The translations under genes were made by a program, and so were the position numbers. From Hymenobacter negativus (GTDB lineage: Bacteria > Bacteroidota > Bacteroidia > Cytophagales > Hymenobacteraceae), in contig NZ_JAGETZ010000009.1 in NCBI RefSeq assembly GCF_017571495.1, positions 186,001-250,000 on the forward strand: a DNA stretch of 64,000 nucleotides. The letters run 5' to 3'. Positions 16,397 to 25,821 of this stretch are shown here, piece by piece. Below the pieces are notes generated by a model. That model was not told the DNA's origin and searched no databases. It saw only the letters and a list, made by a program, of their open reading frames with translations. Numbering within the stretch: position 1 is the stretch's first letter; each line of letters begins with the position of its first letter.

Positions 16397-17746
16397 ATGC
16401 TTGTTGAACTACTTGTGCGGCCGCTGACGCGGCCCTTTGCTGAATTTTTTCGCCGCGAAGCCGCTGGTGGTATCGTGCTGATGATAAGCGCTGCGCTGGC
16501 CGTGGTGATGGCCAATACCAGCTGGGGCCCGGCCCGCTACTTCCCAGCCATCTGGGATGAGCACCTGCGGATTATGTTGCCGGGCCTCTCGCTCGACCAT
16601 ACACTGCTGCAATGGATAAACGACGGCCTGATGACTGTTTTTTTTCTCATCGTGGGCCTCGAAATCAAGCGGGAGGTGCTGGACGGCGAACTAGCCTCGC
16701 CCCGGCAGGCGGCGCTGCCCATCGCTGGTGCGCTGGGCGGTATGCTGATACCAGCGCTGCTGTTTGCCTTGTTCAACCACGGTACGCCCACGGCCGGCGG
16801 CTGGGGCATTCCCATGGCCACCGATATTGCCTTTGCCCTGGCTGTGCTGCAATTACTGGGCCCGCGGGTACCGTTGGGGCTGAAAGTGTTTCTGACGGCG
16901 CTGGCCATCGTCGACGACCTGGGAGCAGTGGTGGTCATTGCCGCATTCTACACCCGGGAACTGCACCTGCATTACCTGTACCTGGCGCTAGGGACGTGGG
17001 GCGTGTTGCTGGTTTTCAACGCGCTGCGGGTGCGCAGCCTCTGGGCGTACTTGCCCTTGGGCGTGGTGCTGTGGTATTTCATGCTCGAATCGGGAATTCA
17101 TGCCACGCTGGCCGGCGTGCTGCTGGCGGTAGCTATTCCGTTTCGCATTCCCTTCTCGCGTCAGGAATTGCTGCGCCGGGTTGACGAGCGCCTGGCCCTG
17201 CTGCGCGCCGAAACGCACGAGCCCGAAGCCGACCCGCGCATCATCAGCGAGGAACTTGAGGAGCTGCATCAGCGCAGCAGCTCGCCCGCCCAACGGCTCG
17301 AACACCAGCTGCACTCGGTGGTGAGCTTCGGCATTGTCCCGCTGTTTGCGTTTGCCAACACCAGCCTAGTCATCGAGCCAGCGGCCGTGCAGGGCCTGTC
17401 GTCGCCGCTGGGCTTGGGCATCCTGGTTGGCTTGGTGATGGGCAAGCCGTTGGGTGTCGGTACGCTGTCGTGGCTTACGGTGCGCCTGGGCTGGGCCGCG
17501 CTGCCGCCCGGCGTAGCGTGGCGGCAGCTGTGGGGAGCAGGTGTACTGGCTGGCATCGGCTTCACGATGTCCATTTTCGTAACCCTGCTGGCGCTGGGGG
17601 AGCACTCTTCGGGTACCAACGTAGCCAAACTGGCCATTCTCACCGCCTCGCTCACTGCCGGAGCCCTTGGCTACCTGCTACTTCGGAGCACCTCAGCTGC
17701 CAAGTCCGCCACGCCAGACGAAGCCGCCAGCGCCCCGGGTAGTTAA
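16397..17746 (+). CDS. nhaA: Na+/H+ antiporter NhaA
   Basis: 449 residues, with about 11-12 membrane helices. It exchanges sodium or lithium for protons across the inner membrane. Diagnostic blocks are FLIVGLEIKREVLDGEL, IPMATDIAFALAVLQLLG and TALAIVDDLGAVVVIAAFYT, the last with the paired Asp residues of the ion-binding site. A hydrophilic stretch rich in Glu and Arg (about 255-300, RVDERLALLRAETHEPEAD) between helices is longer than in E. coli NhaA but common in this clade. ATG at 16397 is preferred over TTG at 16391. No regulator of the NhaR type is nearby. Confidence 0.95.
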   Translation: MLVELLVRPLTRPFAEFFRREAAGGIVLMISAALAVVMANTSWGPARYFPAIWDEHLRIMLPGLSLDHTLLQWINDGLMTVFFLIVGLEIKREVLDGELASPRQAALPIAGALGGMLIPALLFALFNHGTPTAGGWGIPMATDIAFALAVLQLLGPRVPLGLKVFLTALAIVDDLGAVVVIAAFYTRELHLHYLYLALGTWGVLLVFNALRVRSLWAYLPLGVVLWYFMLESGIHATLAGVLLAVAIPFRIPFSRQELLRRVDERLALLRAETHEPEADPRIISEELEELHQRSSSPAQRLEHQLHSVVSFGIVPLFAFANTSLVIEPAAVQGLSSPLGLGILVGLVMGKPLGVGTLSWLTVRLGWAALPPGVAWRQLWGAGVLAGIGFTMSIFVTLLALGEHSSGTNVAKLAILTASLTAGALGYLLLRSTSAAKSATPDEAASAPGS

Positions 17747-17800
17747 GTGAAAAAGCCGCGGCACAGGCGCTTTCCTCCAATTAGGCGTTGTGCGCCACCT

Positions 17801-20182
17801 CTATACGCCTATCAGCTCCCGCAGCGTGGGGAGCACCCGCGCCCCACGCTCCCAGTCAAAGTCTTCCACTTCCTGCGTTACTGAAATTGACGCATCCGTG
17901 CTCGCAATTTCCAGAATCTGCCGCCGTTCGGGCAGCGAGAAGTCGGTGAAGGCGCGGCGCAACAGGGGCACGATTTCGCGGAACGTGTCCTCGTTCAGCT
18001 CGCCCAGCCAGTGGTCGAGCAGGCCAAACAATTCGCGGTGGTGGATGAGCAGCAGGCCGCTGCCGCGCAGAAAGCCCTCAATCCAGGCGGTGGCATAGTC
18101 GGTAGGCTGGGCTGGAGCCAGGGCCAAGCCAAGGACCGTGGCAGTAGCGTCAGAATCGGTTTGCTGGGCGTCGAAAAGCAGGCGGGAAACCGCCCCGGCG
18201 AGTAGGCCGCTGCTGGCCGGGTTGCGCTGCACAGCGGCCAGGGCGGCGTACCAGTCGGCCTCGTGCGCCTCGTGCTGGAGCAACCGAATGGCTTGGTGGG
18301 TGGCTTCGACGCGGGTCAGGAGGGCCTTGGCGGCATCGTAGTCGAGGCCGGTGCAGGCGGCGGGCAGGCCAATGCACAGGCGCGGCACCAGTTGCTGCAC
18401 CACCTGGGCCACCTGCGCGGTGTCGGTGCGACGCACGTTGCCGTAGCGCAGCACCTGGGCCAGCGGGGGCAGGGCGGCCAGTAGGTGGGTCACATCCCGG
18501 GTGTCGGCCCCGATGGTTTCGAGCCGTGCCACCAGCGCCGGAATGGCCGGGCCAAGGTCGGCGCGCAGGGCTTCTTCGAGTAGGGTACTCACGGCTTCGA
18601 GCGTGGTGGCTTCGGCGGCGCGGGCAGTGGCGCGGGCCACGGCGGCGGCCAGTACGGTATTGCCCCAGCGGCCGGCTTCAATCACGGCCAGGGCCATTTC
18701 GGGTTCCCATTCCAGGGTCCAGAGCTCGTGGAAGGTGCCGCTTTTGCCGGCCACTTCTTCCGGCTCGCCCCAGTTGATGGCCAGCAGGCGCAGGCGGTGC
18801 AACAGGTGGCTGCGCTCCAGTTGCGTGGGCTGTCGCAGGTCCAGGTCCAGGTCCTTGGGGGTAGCCTCGGGCTTGAGGCGCAGGGATTTTTGCTGCTGCG
18901 CCAAATCCTGCTGCAAAGGCGTAGCGGGCAGCCCGGCCGGTACTTCGCCCAGCTTGTGGCCAATGACCAACTCCTTTTGCACCAGCGCCAGCGGCTCGGC
19001 GTAGCCCCCGCCCAAAATGGCCACGGCGGCTTCCTGCAACTCGTCAATGCCCGGCAACGCCAGCCCGCGCACAGTGGCCAGCGCCGCCGCCAACCGTACG
19101 CCCTCAATGGCGTGGGCCGAGGAGGCGTCTACGTCCTGCCCACGCAGCAGGCGAGTGACGCGCACCATCCAGTGCGTCAGCACTTCCGCGCGGGGCTGGG
19201 TAAACAGCAACTCGTACCAGGCCGGCGACAGCACGCCAGCACCGTAGCCGGAGCTAAACGAGAGCCGCTCGTAGGTCCACGGAATCCAGGTGGTTTCAGT
19301 GGGTACTTTTTTCAAGCCTTTGAGGCGGGCTTTGTCTTCTTTCTTCAGCAACTCAGCCCTAAGTACCGGGGCGTGCCAGGCGCCGCACACTACCGCCACG
19401 CGGGGGTAGCCCTGGGTCAGCGTGGTGCGCAGCGTTTCGCGCATAAAAGCTTCACGCAGCAACGTTTCCTCGGTTTCGGGGCGGTGCAATTCTTCTCGCA
19501 ATGCGGTCATCAGGTCCAGCACCACGGCGAAGGTGTCGGCGTTACCAGGGGCGTGTTCGAGGTGCGTTTCCCACCACTGCTCAGAGTCGGTGTAGCCGGC
19601 TAGGCGGGCAATGTAGGCCACAGGGTCGGAGTCGACCTCTGCATCAACCATCCCCCCTAATTCCTTCTCCAAAACAGAGGCGACACCGGCATTGCCTTCT
19701 TCAGCTTGCTCGGTAAAGGGCGCTTCGGTGGGGGCGGAAGCTGCTTCATTTGCGGCTACTTTGTCAGCGGGATTGATGTCCGGTGCCTCGTCTTTTTTGG
19801 AGAGAGAATCCGGGGGGGCAGGCGACGCGGAGGGCGTCAGAACTGCCACCGCATCCCGCATCCCAAACCGCAGGCTCATCGGCAAATCCATGCACCGCAC
19901 ATGGGCTCCGTTCCGGGCGCACCAGTGCACTGCCTGCCATTCCGGCGAAAACTCCGCGAACGGCAGAAACGAGGCCTGGCCTTGCTGCTTGGGGTTGTAA
20001 ACCAACAGCGCTACCGGCGGCACCAGCTCTGGGTTGGTGGCGGTGGCCAGCGCGGCTTCAGCATCTGCCGGGCATTCGAGGAGCACGATATCGGGCCGGA
20101 AGTCTTCGAGCGCCGCCACGAGGCTGGCGGCGCTGCCGGGGCCGTGGTGGCGGATACCAAACAGGCGGAGGTCAGAGGGCAT
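17801..20182 (-). CDS. DUF5682 family protein of the MoxR/VWA/SWIM gene set
   Basis: 793 residues. The N-terminus RLFGIRHHGPGSAASLVAAL followed by DIVLLECPADAE, VALLVYNP and FAEFSPEWQAVHWC is the DUF5682 signature; His-His-Gly-Pro and Glu positions recall erythromycin-esterase/TraB/ChaN-like hydrolases, but catalysis is unproven. An acidic, low-complexity linker lies at about residues 120-175. VVCGAWHAP (about 268) repeats the His theme of the fold. The remainder is helical. Its usual neighbours, a VWA protein and a MoxR ATPase, are at 6.8 and 37.3 kb. It stands alone here, next to the 2OG oxygenase gene on the same strand but 39 bases downstream of it. Confidence 0.9.
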   Translation of the reverse strand: MPSDLRLFGIRHHGPGSAASLVAALEDFRPDIVLLECPADAEAALATATNPELVPPVALLVYNPKQQGQASFLPFAEFSPEWQAVHWCARNGAHVRCMDLPMSLRFGMRDAVAVLTPSASPAPPDSLSKKDEAPDINPADKVAANEAASAPTEAPFTEQAEEGNAGVASVLEKELGGMVDAEVDSDPVAYIARLAGYTDSEQWWETHLEHAPGNADTFAVVLDLMTALREELHRPETEETLLREAFMRETLRTTLTQGYPRVAVVCGAWHAPVLRAELLKKEDKARLKGLKKVPTETTWIPWTYERLSFSSGYGAGVLSPAWYELLFTQPRAEVLTHWMVRVTRLLRGQDVDASSAHAIEGVRLAAALATVRGLALPGIDELQEAAVAILGGGYAEPLALVQKELVIGHKLGEVPAGLPATPLQQDLAQQQKSLRLKPEATPKDLDLDLRQPTQLERSHLLHRLRLLAINWGEPEEVAGKSGTFHELWTLEWEPEMALAVIEAGRWGNTVLAAAVARATARAAEATTLEAVSTLLEEALRADLGPAIPALVARLETIGADTRDVTHLLAALPPLAQVLRYGNVRRTDTAQVAQVVQQLVPRLCIGLPAACTGLDYDAAKALLTRVEATHQAIRLLQHEAHEADWYAALAAVQRNPASSGLLAGAVSRLLFDAQQTDSDATATVLGLALAPAQPTDYATAWIEGFLRGSGLLLIHHRELFGLLDHWLGELNEDTFREIVPLLRRAFTDFSLPERRQILEIASTDASISVTQEVEDFDWERGARVLPTLRELIGV

Positions 20183-20221
20183 AAGCTTGCTTCAGAGGAT
20201 TGGTAGAGGTTAGAGGTGAAA

Positions 20222-20767
20222 TCACATGTCCTGATACAGGACATCGGTGCGTAACACATATTTGCGGCCCTGCAGCACCGGACAGCCTTTGTGGCGTAGC
20301 TCGTGGCGGAAGCAAAGGGCATTGCCGAGCTGCGGTACCACCGTCAGGCCTTCAAATTCGGTTTCTCCGCCTTCAAATTCATCGTTGAGATACAGCAGGA
20401 AAGTCCAGCGACTAGCCACGGACTCGTTCAAGCGAATACTACCGTCTTTGTGCTTGTTGAATCGTTCGCCCACGTCGTAGCGGTAAAATCGAAACAGCTC
20501 ATAGAAGCCAATTGCAGCAGCCCCGTCAGGCTCGGCGGACAACAACGGCCGGGCCCGCTGCCACAGTTGCTCCGCCAAAACCGGGTTGTGGTATTCCAAA
20601 CGGTAGTTGTTTCGAATGCCTTTCATCATTTGCGCTCCGGCTGAGGTGCTCACGCCGGCCTCGGCAAAGCCCAGCCGCTCACTATCCCTAATCAGCTCGG
20701 CGCACTCCTCCGGCGAAAGAAAATGCTTGATTTCAAAGATGGAGTCGGTAATGGGGGCGAGCTGCAT
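20222..20767 (-). CDS. 2-oxoglutarate/Fe(II) oxygenase, prolyl 4-hydroxylase-like (copy A)
   Basis: 181 residues. Iron ligands are His106 and Asp108 (FNKHKDGS) and His159 (LRHKG), with Arg173 (VLRTDV) positioned for 2-oxoglutarate. FYELFRFYRYDVGERF and FLLYLNDEFEGGETEF are the expected double-stranded beta-helix strands. It aligns without gaps through residue 180 with the second copy at 61 kb, sharing all four active residues at the same numbers. ATG at 20767 (MQLAPITDSIF) is used; a TTG lies two codons further upstream. Substrate unknown: bacterial members hydroxylate protein prolines or other residues. It is followed by DUF5682 and preceded by a SUKH gene. Confidence 0.88.
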   Translation of the reverse strand: MQLAPITDSIFEIKHFLSPEECAELIRDSERLGFAEAGVSTSAGAQMMKGIRNNYRLEYHNPVLAEQLWQRARPLLSAEPDGAAAIGFYELFRFYRYDVGERFNKHKDGSIRLNESVASRWTFLLYLNDEFEGGETEFEGLTVVPQLGNALCFRHELRHKGCPVLQGRKYVLRTDVLYQDM

Positions 20768-20831
20768 AATCAAATCCGTTGGTGGTTATTCGTTGTTGGT
20801 TGTTAGTCGAAGTCGTGCCGTGAACTGACAA

Positions 20832-21461
20832 CTATCCAAAAGTAGCCCAACGCTTGGTGCTTGGCCAGTTGATGAGGTCGATTTCGGCATCGGGCGAGAG
20901 GTATTCGTTGCCGTCTGCCAGCGCGTCGGGGTCGAGGAAGTAATGGCCGTGCTCCAGGTCGTGAGCAAATTCGGTGAGGAGGGCCACTACTGAATCGGCG
21001 ACGGGGAAGGCGGTTTCCAACTCCTCATCCACTAGAATTACCTGGCCGTAACGGTGGCCTTCTACCGGGTCCAAATCCACGCAAAGCCATACGTGCGAGC
21101 CATCGAAGCCCAGGCAGAGCCACTGCGGACGCTGGGCATTATCGGCTTTGATAGCAGGATGGGCCCGGCGCAACGGCTCCGGTGCGGTGGCGGCGGTGCG
21201 GTGCTGCCAAATGGCCGTCACTGCTGCTAAAGGGAGAAAGCTGATGCCATAAAAGAAGCTGCCGAAGTTATCGGCGTCCTCGTTCAGGCCATCGTGGCGG
21301 CGGTACAGGGCCTTGTAATCGGGGGGTAGGTGGTGGCCAAGGGCGGCTTCCAGTGCTTCCAGCTGGGCTTCGGAGGCGCTGGGGTTCAGGCTTTCGTGCA
21401 GGATGCGTGGCGCGTGGGCCGCCAGCCAGTGGGCAATGCGGGTGAGGGCGTTGTTGACCAT
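20832..21461 (-). CDS. SMI1/KNR4 (SUKH) family protein, immunity-type (copy 1)
   Basis: 209 residues. The SUKH fold is indicated by ASEAQLEALEAALGHHLPPDY followed by KALYRRHDGLN and a tryptophan/hydrophobic segment PQWLCLGFDGSHVWLCVDLDP. Proteins of this superfamily are widespread as immunity proteins against polymorphic toxins, and some act as general scaffolds. No toxin gene is near. It is one of four SUKH-type genes in this window, three of them within 6 kb. Confidence 0.88.
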   Translation of the reverse strand: MVNNALTRIAHWLAAHAPRILHESLNPSASEAQLEALEAALGHHLPPDYKALYRRHDGLNEDADNFGSFFYGISFLPLAAVTAIWQHRTAATAPEPLRRAHPAIKADNAQRPQWLCLGFDGSHVWLCVDLDPVEGHRYGQVILVDEELETAFPVADSVVALLTEFAHDLEHGHYFLDPDALADGNEYLSPDAEIDLINWPSTKRWATFG

Positions 21462-21583
21462 GGCAGCAAGGTAGCCGCGAAAGCCCTAACATGATGAAAT
21501 CATGCGCCGCAGCCATGCGCCGCAATTGCCCCGAAAAAAGGCCGGGCCGCGGCTACGAATGCACCCCCGGCCCGGCCCACGTC

Positions 21584-22486
21584 TCAGCGGAATCTTTCCT
21601 CAATAAGCTCCTTATTGATGAGCGCCCCGGCCTTCGAGCCTGCCGCTACGGCCGCCGCCAGCGCCCGCATCGGCGTGGTATTGTCGCCGGCTGCAAATAC
21701 CCCCGGCACGCTGGTACGCTGGAAATCATCGACCTGTACGTAGCCCATTTCGGTAAGTGCGCACCCCAGCTGCTGGGCCAGCGTGCCGGGCAGCTGAAAC
21801 GGCACACGGGCAAATACCGCATCCAGCGGTTGGCTCGTGCCATCGGCCAGTTGTACGGCGCGGAGCTGGCCCTGCTCGTGCGTGAGGCCGCTGATGGCCG
21901 TTTCTACCAAGGCAATGCCGTGGCGAGCCAGCGTTGCTTGCTGCTCATGGGTAAGCGTAGCCGGGCCGTTGGTGAACAGGGTAAGCTGCCGTGACCAATT
22001 ATGAATCAGGCGGGCAAAATCAAACCCCATATCGCCGTTGCCCAGTACGCCGAGGCGCTGGTCGGCCACCTCGTAGCCGTGGCAATAGGGGCAGTGCAGC
22101 ACCGAAATACCCCAGCACTCCGCAAAGCCCGGTAGGGCCGGAAGCAGGTCGACAATGCCCGTGGCCAGCACCACCTTTTGGGCCTTGATACTCGTCCCGG
22201 CGGCAGTTTGAATGAGGAACCCACCCTCCGTCGGAACCGCACTCAGGGCCTCGTCAGCGCGAAGCTCGATGGTGGGGTAGTGCAGCACCTGCTCGATGGC
22301 CTGGGTGCGCAAAGCGGCCGGCATGGCCCCATCCTGGGTGAGGAAGTTGTGCGAGTGGGGCGTCTGGCGGTTGCAGGGCCAGCCTGTGTCGAGGATGAGC
22401 GTGCGGCGGCGGGCCCGGCCCAGCGACATGGCTGCCGAAAGGCCGGCGTAGCTCCCGCCAATAATCAGAACGTCGAATTCTTGCAT
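21584..22486 (-). CDS. Thioredoxin-reductase-like FAD/NAD(P) oxidoreductase
   Basis: 300 residues. FAD-binding VLIIGGSYAGLSAAMSLGRA at the N-terminus, CPYCHGYE (about 130) in the place of the redox-active CxxC of thioredoxin reductases, NAD(P)-binding LGVLGNGDMGFDFA, and GVFAAGDNTTP near the C-terminus. Such CPYCHGYE enzymes are usually annotated as thioredoxin reductase-like flavoproteins; they differ from TrxB in details, and their acceptor is often unknown. The start is ATG 22486 because it places the FAD motif right after the N-terminus. It is a single gene. Confidence 0.9.
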   Translation of the reverse strand: MQEFDVLIIGGSYAGLSAAMSLGRARRRTLILDTGWPCNRQTPHSHNFLTQDGAMPAALRTQAIEQVLHYPTIELRADEALSAVPTEGGFLIQTAAGTSIKAQKVVLATGIVDLLPALPGFAECWGISVLHCPYCHGYEVADQRLGVLGNGDMGFDFARLIHNWSRQLTLFTNGPATLTHEQQATLARHGIALVETAISGLTHEQGQLRAVQLADGTSQPLDAVFARVPFQLPGTLAQQLGCALTEMGYVQVDDFQRTSVPGVFAAGDNTTPMRALAAAVAAGSKAGALINKELIEERFR

Positions 22487-22626
22487 GAAAAAGAGGAAAT
22501 AAGCGGCTTGCAACCAGCGCAAGCCTGATGGCCTGACGCGGCCGCGGCTGCTTCCTTACAAACCGGCACCAGCATTCACAGCTGGCCGACTTCGTGCCAG
22601 GGCAATAAACCCGCCGCGCCGGCATC

Positions 22627-22800
22627 ATGGGCGCGCAGGACCGAATACTAAAGGCTATCAAAAACACCCTTACCACCCACGGCGTCGACCTGCCGTTTCC
22701 GGCCCAGCAAATTCTGTGGCACGACCAGACCGAAGCTACCGACAGCAACTGCCAGCACCAGCGCCAAGGCTGGCTCGCCTGGAAATGTACCGAAACTTAA
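22627..22800 (+). pseudogene. C-terminal remnant of a mechanosensitive channel (MscS-type)
   Basis: A 57-codon plus-strand frame reads DRILKAIKNTLTTHGVDLPF then PAQQILWHDQTEATD, the cytoplasmic tail of Bacteroidota MscS-family channels. The pore and membrane region are missing upstream. A minus-strand MscS pseudogene lies 400 bases away, so two independent channel genes appear to have decayed here. Confidence 0.75.
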
Positions 22801-22886
22801 GTCTGAAATTCAAATAGATAATCGGAAGGATGCATCGGCCGACGGAGCCGAGAAACCAGCCTAGTCCCATCCCCTAAATTACGCTG

Positions 22887-23171
22887 CTACTGAAGCTGCC
22901 GGGCGGCTACAACGGCTGCAATGCGGCGGTGCTTGGCCCGAAACCGGACCCAGCCCAGCCCGGCGACGCCCAAGCCGAAGGGAATGAAAAAGGCCCCAAT
23001 CCAGATGAAAACGTAGTCGCGAAAAAAATTAATTAGCGAAAGCCCTGCAATAACCAGCGCCATGCCCGTGCGCAGGTAAGCCAGCCATGTGCGCTCGTTG
23101 GCCAAGCGGGTGCGCTCGAGGGCCAACTCATCGCTGAGGCTAAGCGGGGGCGGACTGTTGAAATCGGGCAT
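22887..23171 (-). CDS. YidH/DUF202 small membrane protein
   Basis: 94 residues. ALERTRLANERTWLAYLRTG is the DUF202 signature, followed by two hydrophobic segments (MALVIAGLSLINFF and FIWIGAFFIPFGLGVAGLG). Function is unknown in general; such proteins are usually small two- or three-helix inner-membrane proteins. It lies 42 bases downstream of the decayed mechanosensitive-channel gene, with which it may once have formed an operon. ATG at 23171 fits the conserved domain. Confidence 0.9.
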   Translation of the reverse strand: MPDFNSPPPLSLSDELALERTRLANERTWLAYLRTGMALVIAGLSLINFFRDYVFIWIGAFFIPFGLGVAGLGWVRFRAKHRRIAAVVAARQLQ

Positions 23172-23212
23172 GAGGAGTGAACGGAAAAGCAGCTTTAGGG
23201 GATGCAGCACCG

Positions 23213-23946
23213 CTAGCCCGGCGGCAGCGGCGGAATGGTACTACCTGCCTCCGTACCGGTGCGGGTGGCGCGGTAATGGGGCGACATAATTTCGACCCCG
23301 GCGCGGGCAAACTCGTCCTGAATGTGCTGGTGCAGTTGCGAATACAGCCCGGCCTGCCGGTGGGGCAGCCGGATGTAGGCGTTGATTTGGTAGGCCACGT
23401 AGAAGTCGTCGAGGCTGGTTTGCAGCACGAAGGGGGGCGGGCGTTGCTTCCACGCCCTCGGTGGCGCGGGCGGCGGCCGGCAGCAGGGCGTGCACCTGGG
23501 GCCAGGGCACGTCATAACCGATGGTGACGGTGGAGTGCAGAACGAGCCCTGGAGTGCAGATGGCTCGAAAAAAGCGGTTCAGGCCATAAATCAGACCCAT
23601 TAGCATCAGCAGCGTGAGCACGGCCAGCACACCACGTTTCAGCAGCTCAAGTAAGCTACTGGTTTGCCGGGCTGCCAGCAGGTGCGTGCGCAGAACCGTG
23701 AGGTATTGCCGGGCCACCGCCGCCCGGGGCTGGCAAGGCATCGAGTCGGCGGGCAATGGCCTCGGCCCGCTCTTTCGGCCCAAACGCCCCCACCCGGCCA
23801 TACACCCGAAACAGCGTGTCGGCCGGGGCCAGCACCACGGCAGCCCCGGTGGGCATCGGCAGGGGCACCAGCGAATCAGGTGCTTGCGCTGCTGCCCCAA
23901 AACCAGCAAGCAGCAGGCTTAGGTAAACAAGAAAGTGAAGTTTCAT
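23213..23946 (-). pseudogene. Frameshifted, internally deleted mechanosensitive channel gene
   Basis: Three frames must be joined. Frame one starts at 23946 with a signal peptide (MKLHFLVYLSLLLAGFGAAA) and DTLFRVYGRVGAFGPKERAE. A shift near 23725 leads to YLTVLRTHLLAARQTSSLLE, one membrane helix, then GLVLHSTVTIGYDVPWPQVH. A second shift near 23450 leads to FVLQTSLDDFYVAYQINAYI and the end of the MscS C-domain. The segment that should hold the pore helix is absent between RAICTPGL and the preceding helix. The gene is therefore non-functional unless sequencing errors explain all three changes. Confidence 0.8.
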
Positions 23947-24136
23947 GGTGAAATGACGTTGATGCACTGCCGGAAGCGCCACCAACCCGATGCAGCCGGC
24001 AAGGTAGGGAGTCTGCTCTGCCGGCTACGGTTGAGCGCACTTCCCAGGAAACTGGTGGCGTCTGTCCCACGTTCGACCGGCCGAAACGGGTCGGAGCGGC
24101 GTGCGCATTAACCTGAAATACCCTGTAGGGGTTGCT

Positions 24137-25135
24137 TCAGCAGTCATAATCCTCCACGCGGTTCACTACCAAACCCACCTGTTGCTTAAGGGCTGCTGCT
24201 AATGCCCCGAGGCCTGGCGTATCATACTCGTCGCTCAGCCGCAAATCGCCAATGCGGAGCGTGAGGCCACCACTGCCCTTGGCCGGGCGTAGGATGACCA
24301 GCTCCACGGCCGGCCCGTTAGAGATAAGTAGTACCGTGTCCCAGCGCGTCGAAACGGCCCACTCGGCCCGGCCGGGCACGGCCCACAGCGCGATTTGGTG
24401 GTCAGTAAGCTGGTCCTGTATTTGGATAGGCGTTTCCAGGAGGCCTTCGCGGTAGAGCGCCCGTTGCGACTGCCTCAGCAGCGTATTGGAAAGGGCCGGA
24501 TAGGGGTCTTCGGCCGCAAAGTTGGCCATCATGAAGCCGCCCTGAGCCAGTTGGGTGGTGAAAACCTGAAGCGGCCCGGCCAGTTGGCCAGCCGCTGCTT
24601 GTAGTGCCGCCGACTGGTTCCGTGCGGCTTCGTAAAACGGCCGGGCCGCTGCAATTTCATCTTGCCAGTCCAGCCATAAGCCGGCTGCCGCAGGCCCGCC
24701 CTGCTCGTGCCGCACCCCTCCAAAAACCGACAAAGAAATTATCACCTCCGGCCGCCGCCAGCGGGCCGAGTACATCACGCTGCCCGGTCCGCGGTGCCAG
24801 GTATTGGCCGTGAAGGCAGCTTCGGCAGGTGGGCCCAGTAGGGCGGTCAGCGGCGTCAGCCAAGGCTCCGGCACGGCTGCCATCCACTCCCCCAATGCGA
24901 GGGCGGCCAACTGGTAGCTCACCTGCATGATGGGCTTGTGCGCGGCGGGGGCTCGCAGGTTACATTCCGTAGCCGCCAGCCCAAAAACCGACTGGCAGGC
25001 CCCGCGCAGGTTGGGCCAGCCGCCATAGGGCTCCCACCACGTATGGCCCGGCAGCAGCGCTTCCGCCTCGGCCAGGGTGCTGCCCCAGGCAATGTAGGTG
25101 TCGTTGACGGGGAAACGGTGGGAGTTGAAGGGCAT
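24137..25135 (-). CDS. Hypothetical protein in the SUKH cluster
   Basis: 332 residues, not recognised. The N-terminus (FPVNDTYIAWGSTLAEAEAL) resembles the start of small globular proteins annotated as unknown in polymorphic-toxin neighbourhoods. The middle (ARPFYEAARNQSAALQAAAGQLAGPLQ) is helical, while the C-terminal third (ELVILRPAKGSGGLTLRIGDLRLSDEYD) looks beta-rich. No signal peptide or membrane segment. It ends 39 bases before... the SUKH gene copy 2 lies upstream on the same strand with a 39-base spacing, so the two and the third SUKH gene (68 bases further upstream) probably form one operon. An immunity or accessory role is only inferred from position. Confidence 0.7.
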   Translation of the reverse strand: MPFNSHRFPVNDTYIAWGSTLAEAEALLPGHTWWEPYGGWPNLRGACQSVFGLAATECNLRAPAAHKPIMQVSYQLAALALGEWMAAVPEPWLTPLTALLGPPAEAAFTANTWHRGPGSVMYSARWRRPEVIISLSVFGGVRHEQGGPAAAGLWLDWQDEIAAARPFYEAARNQSAALQAAAGQLAGPLQVFTTQLAQGGFMMANFAAEDPYPALSNTLLRQSQRALYREGLLETPIQIQDQLTDHQIALWAVPGRAEWAVSTRWDTVLLISNGPAVELVILRPAKGSGGLTLRIGDLRLSDEYDTPGLGALAAALKQQVGLVVNRVEDYDC

Positions 25136-25174
25136 GGAGTAGAACGATTGAAATTCAGTAGTATTTCAGCAAAC

Positions 25175-25753
25175 TCAGCCCGCCACAAATTCCAAGGGGA
25201 AGCCCACGGGCGGCTCCAACTCAAAATTGGAAACCTCGTCGTCGGTGAATTCGGTTTTGGTTAGCGCGGCGGTTTCGTAGGCTTGCACCATGGCTGCCAG
25301 CCAGGCGGCGACGGAGGGAAAGACCACCGTGCGCGCTTCGTAATCGTGCCAATGCTCGATAAGCTGGCCGGGCTGGCCGGTGAAGGTGCCTTCCAAATCA
25401 AGACAGAGGTGGTCGCCGCTGCCATTTGTGGCAAACGGCAGCCAGCCTGGCCGCCACCAGTTGGGCACGAAGTCGCCGTCGGCCAGCAGCTCGCAGTTGA
25501 TGCGCATGGTGTCGGCCATATCATCCAGCGAAGGCAGCGAATAGAAGCCAACCAAGCTATCGAAGCATATGGGCGCCTGCCCATCGTGCCAGCCAAACCA
25601 CTGGTGCAGCTCCAATGGCAGTTTCAATTGAAACTCGGTTTCGAAGGCCGCCAGCGCGGCAGCCGGGGCCGGCGGAGCCAGTTGGGCGTAGTAAGCGGGG
25701 CGATACTGTTGTAGCAGGGCATCGAGGCGGGCCAGCAATTGGGCGAAATCCAT
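25175..25753 (-). CDS. SMI1/KNR4 (SUKH) family protein (copy 2)
   Basis: 192 residues. PAAALAAFETEFQLKLPLEL then HQWFGWHDGQAP is the SUKH helix and turn; WLPFATNGSGDHLCLDLEGT and VVFPSVAAWLAAM are the later conserved strands and helix. This is close to the class whose members neutralise secreted nuclease toxins. No cognate toxin is seen. It is flanked by the unknown 332-residue gene and another SUKH-like gene on the same strand, spaced 39 and 68 bases. Confidence 0.9.
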   Translation of the reverse strand: MDFAQLLARLDALLQQYRPAYYAQLAPPAPAAALAAFETEFQLKLPLELHQWFGWHDGQAPICFDSLVGFYSLPSLDDMADTMRINCELLADGDFVPNWWRPGWLPFATNGSGDHLCLDLEGTFTGQPGQLIEHWHDYEARTVVFPSVAAWLAAMVQAYETAALTKTEFTDDEVSNFELEPPVGFPLEFVAG

Positions 25754-25821
25754 GGGGGAGGAAGGCGGTAATTATCGAGGCGATGTTGGAAACAGAACTT
25801 GTCCCGTCAATGCGTTAAATG

